In this document: in pieces, positions 13,359 through 13,432 of the stretch | How the letters are laid out: every line of letters begins with the position of its first letter | Position numbering within the stretch: position 1 is the first letter of the stretch | NCBI GenBank assembly: GCA_001556995.1 | Contig: LSKF01000087.1 | Coordinates: 1-13,432, forward strand | Source of the DNA: Erythrobacteraceae bacterium CCH12-C2 | GTDB lineage: Bacteria > Pseudomonadota > Alphaproteobacteria > Sphingomonadales > Sphingomonadaceae | DNA: 13,432 nucleotides | Direction: 5' to 3' | The notes under the pieces: model-generated | What the model saw: the letters and a program-made list of their open reading frames with translations, nothing else | Databases searched by the model: none | Told to the model about the DNA's origin: nothing | Position numbers and translations under genes: made by a program

Positions 13359-13432
13359 ATGGAGAACTCGTCGTCAGATTACTGCCCCAAGACTTCTGTC
13401 ATTGTCAGCGTTGAGCTCAGCAAGCGCAACTG
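13359..13432 (+). CDS. IS110-family transposase, N-terminus (runs off the window)
   Basis: IS110-family enzymes are DEDD-type recombinases guided by an element-encoded bridge RNA. Only 24 codons are inside the window: 'MENSSSDYCPKTSVIVSVEL' followed by SKRN. The 'VIVSVELSK' strand matches the start of IS110 transposases, where a first acidic catalytic residue sits (here Glu, as in one sphingomonad subgroup I recall; Asp in many others). GGAG 8 nt before the ATG is a good ribosome-binding site. The frame is open to the edge. The element boundary should lie between about 13205 and 13345, but no terminal repeats are expected in this family, so the end cannot be marked. Confidence 0.5.
   Translation, partial: MENSSSDYCPKTSVIVSVELSKRN

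Noticed and set aside
1..13432. CRISPR array, tRNA or rRNA genes
   Set aside because: No regularly spaced repeats of suitable length and no tRNA or rRNA signature were seen on either strand.

Overview
The window looks like a piece of a sphingomonad genome (Sphingomonadales, Alphaproteobacteria). The grounds are high GC with GC-rich third positions, two TonB-dependent outer-membrane receptors of a type common in that order, and small plasmid/ICE-type genes (DUF736, a small OB-fold SSB, RES/Xre and Phd/PemK-like toxin-antitoxin pairs) of a kind I associate with alphaproteobacterial mobile DNA. This assignment rests on recognising protein families, not on a search.

Left part (1-2542). A small DUF2750 gene lies on the minus strand (158-511). 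After about 270 bases without a gene comes a TonB-dependent receptor that has lost its signal peptide, TonB box and the first part of its plug (782-2542). Receptor homology begins abruptly at about 782, so it is read as a broken gene. The non-coding stretches on both sides of it share several short words.

Central part (2817-7340, plus strand). This is a functional-looking cassette: an AraC/OruR-type regulator, then a 127-bp gap, then an intact 762-residue TonB-dependent receptor, then a hormone-sensitive-lipase-type esterase that starts 2 nt after the receptor stop. The simplest reading is that the regulator senses a ligand and switches on a receptor-esterase operon, which imports an ester-bearing compound and hydrolyses it. 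The compound cannot be named from the sequence.

Right part (7536-13432, almost all minus strand). This is accessory or mobile DNA. In the direction of transcription, from right to left, it holds: the first 24 codons of a probable IS110-family transposase (plus strand, running off the edge); the C-terminal end of a small ORF next to it; an unidentified 116-aa gene; an Xre-type antitoxin with a RES toxin; DUF736 with a clear intrinsic terminator; two overlapping genes of unknown function; a Phd-like antitoxin with a PemK-like toxin; a 3'-truncated SSB gene; and a short tyrosine recombinase. The recombinase has a dyad over its start and a 12-bp perfect hairpin just past its stop. The leader of DUF736 is partly repeated about 2.5 kb away, downstream of the PemK-like gene.

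The window therefore records several joins: a cut receptor at about 782, a cut ssb at about 8547, and an IS near 13340. No CRISPR array, rRNA or tRNA was seen. The least explained items are the hairpin-bounded short recombinase, the structured region upstream of ssb, the repeated leader and the overlapping pair of unknown genes.
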